This document shows, in pieces, positions 11,004 to 11,458 of a DNA stretch of 11,458 nt. Every line of letters starts with the position of its first letter. Position 1 is the stretch's first letter. The translations under genes and the position numbers were made by a program. The notes under the pieces were generated by a model, which was not told the origin of the DNA, did not search any database, and saw only the letters and a program-made list of their open reading frames with translations. The DNA lies in the NCBI GenBank assembly GCA_026770585.1, contig MU646317.1, positions 395,096 to 406,553 on the forward strand, in the 5' to 3' direction. The DNA comes from Baffinella frigidus (taxonomy: Eukaryota > Cryptophyceae > Cryptomonadales > Baffinellaceae).

Positions 11004-11264
11004 CCACACAGCGCACTTCGAAGGGATTTTGAATAACCCCTAAGCGATAAGACCTAGGACCCGCCTGTCCGAGAGGTTCATGTTCCTCTCACAAACACTC
11101 TCACCACGCAGCGGGCTACGAAGGGATTTTCGGGCGCTGAGAGCCCGAGTTTCCGTTATCTTATCCGTAGGAACCCCCCTATGTCCCTACGGGTTGCCTA
11201 CTGTAGGGTCCTAGGTCTTATCGTTTAGGGGTTATTCAAACTCCCTTCGAAGTCCGCTGTGTGG
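11004..11264. repeat. Foldback with 59-bp arms
   Basis: Arms 11004-11062 and 11206-11264 are reverse complements with few mismatches (aataacccctaa.cgataag and acctaggaccc in both). The 143-bp centre contains a further hairpin ccgtagg/ccctacgg near 11165-11193. Confidence 0.88.
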
Positions 11265-11390
11265 CTAATGTTCCTCTCTCACACACTCCATAAACAGCGT
11301 TGCCCCCTCCATACACGGCACCTTCCTCCCCCAGAAACGGCGCCCCCCCCTCCAGAAACTGCGCGTCAGGTGGTCCGCCAGAAAGGGATT

Positions 11391-11458
11391 CCACTCGCTC
11401 TCTCGCGCTCTCTCTCTCACACCCACACTCACTCGCGCGCTCTCTCTCACACACACAC
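11391..11458 (+). repeat. CT/CA microsatellite at window edge
   Basis: ctctctcgcgctctctctc followed by cacaccc and cacacacac runs. Confidence 0.92.

Larger units (their letters stand above)
10870..11458 (+). other. Intron 12, partial: direct repeats and foldback
   Basis: Starts gttcgc. A unit (ctctcagagaccttcat-cttcctc...cgggctac.aagggattttcgg) at about 10890-10952 recurs near 11066-11133, and a second unit (tgttcctccataaac-gctgccccctc) at 10969-11004 recurs near 11268-11315. No exon recognised before the window edge. Confidence 0.65.

Overview
The window looks like nuclear DNA from a photosynthetic eukaryote, most likely a GC-rich unicellular green alga. The exons are GC-rich with GT/AG (once GC/AG) introns, the two proteins are eukaryotic, and the introns are full of degenerate plant-type telomere-like repeats (CCCTAAA and variants). 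A prasinophyte such as Cymbomonas is a guess I cannot test here. There are no rRNA, tRNA, CRISPR or bacterial operon features.

Two divergent genes share a 335-bp spacer (876-1210). On the minus strand (875 down to 1) is the start of a DHX8/PRP22-type spliceosomal DEAH helicase: a short first exon, one plain 314-bp intron, and a second exon that runs off the window edge in an Arg/Asp-rich linker. On the plus strand, 1211-10869 and onward, is an AMP-dependent acyl-CoA synthetase (plant acyl-activating-enzyme type) with a probable organelle transit peptide. I could join twelve short exons (41-204 nt) into one open 337-codon frame with every intron phase matching. It contains the AMP-binding loop YTSGTTGNPKG and the motif LPMFHCNGW. 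Its C-terminal part lies beyond the window. Introns make up about 90% of the gene.

The striking feature is what fills the introns. Almost every intact exon is preceded by one or more 5' 'head' fragments of itself (acceptor site kept, 3' end lost). It is followed by one or more 3' 'tail' fragments (5' end lost, donor site often kept). Each intron therefore reads: donor, tails of the upstream exon, telomere-like arrays and foldback elements, heads of the downstream exon, acceptor. I found no clear violation of this order. Several foldback or MITE-like inverted repeats (1709-2190, 5718-5842, 6407-6557, 9945-10094, 11004-11264), two identical 24-bp palindromes (5194-5245), local minisatellites and a dispersed intron repeat family complete the intronic landscape.

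The final 589 bases (10870-11458) are the start of intron 12, made of imperfect direct repeats, one foldback and a CT/CA microsatellite at the edge.
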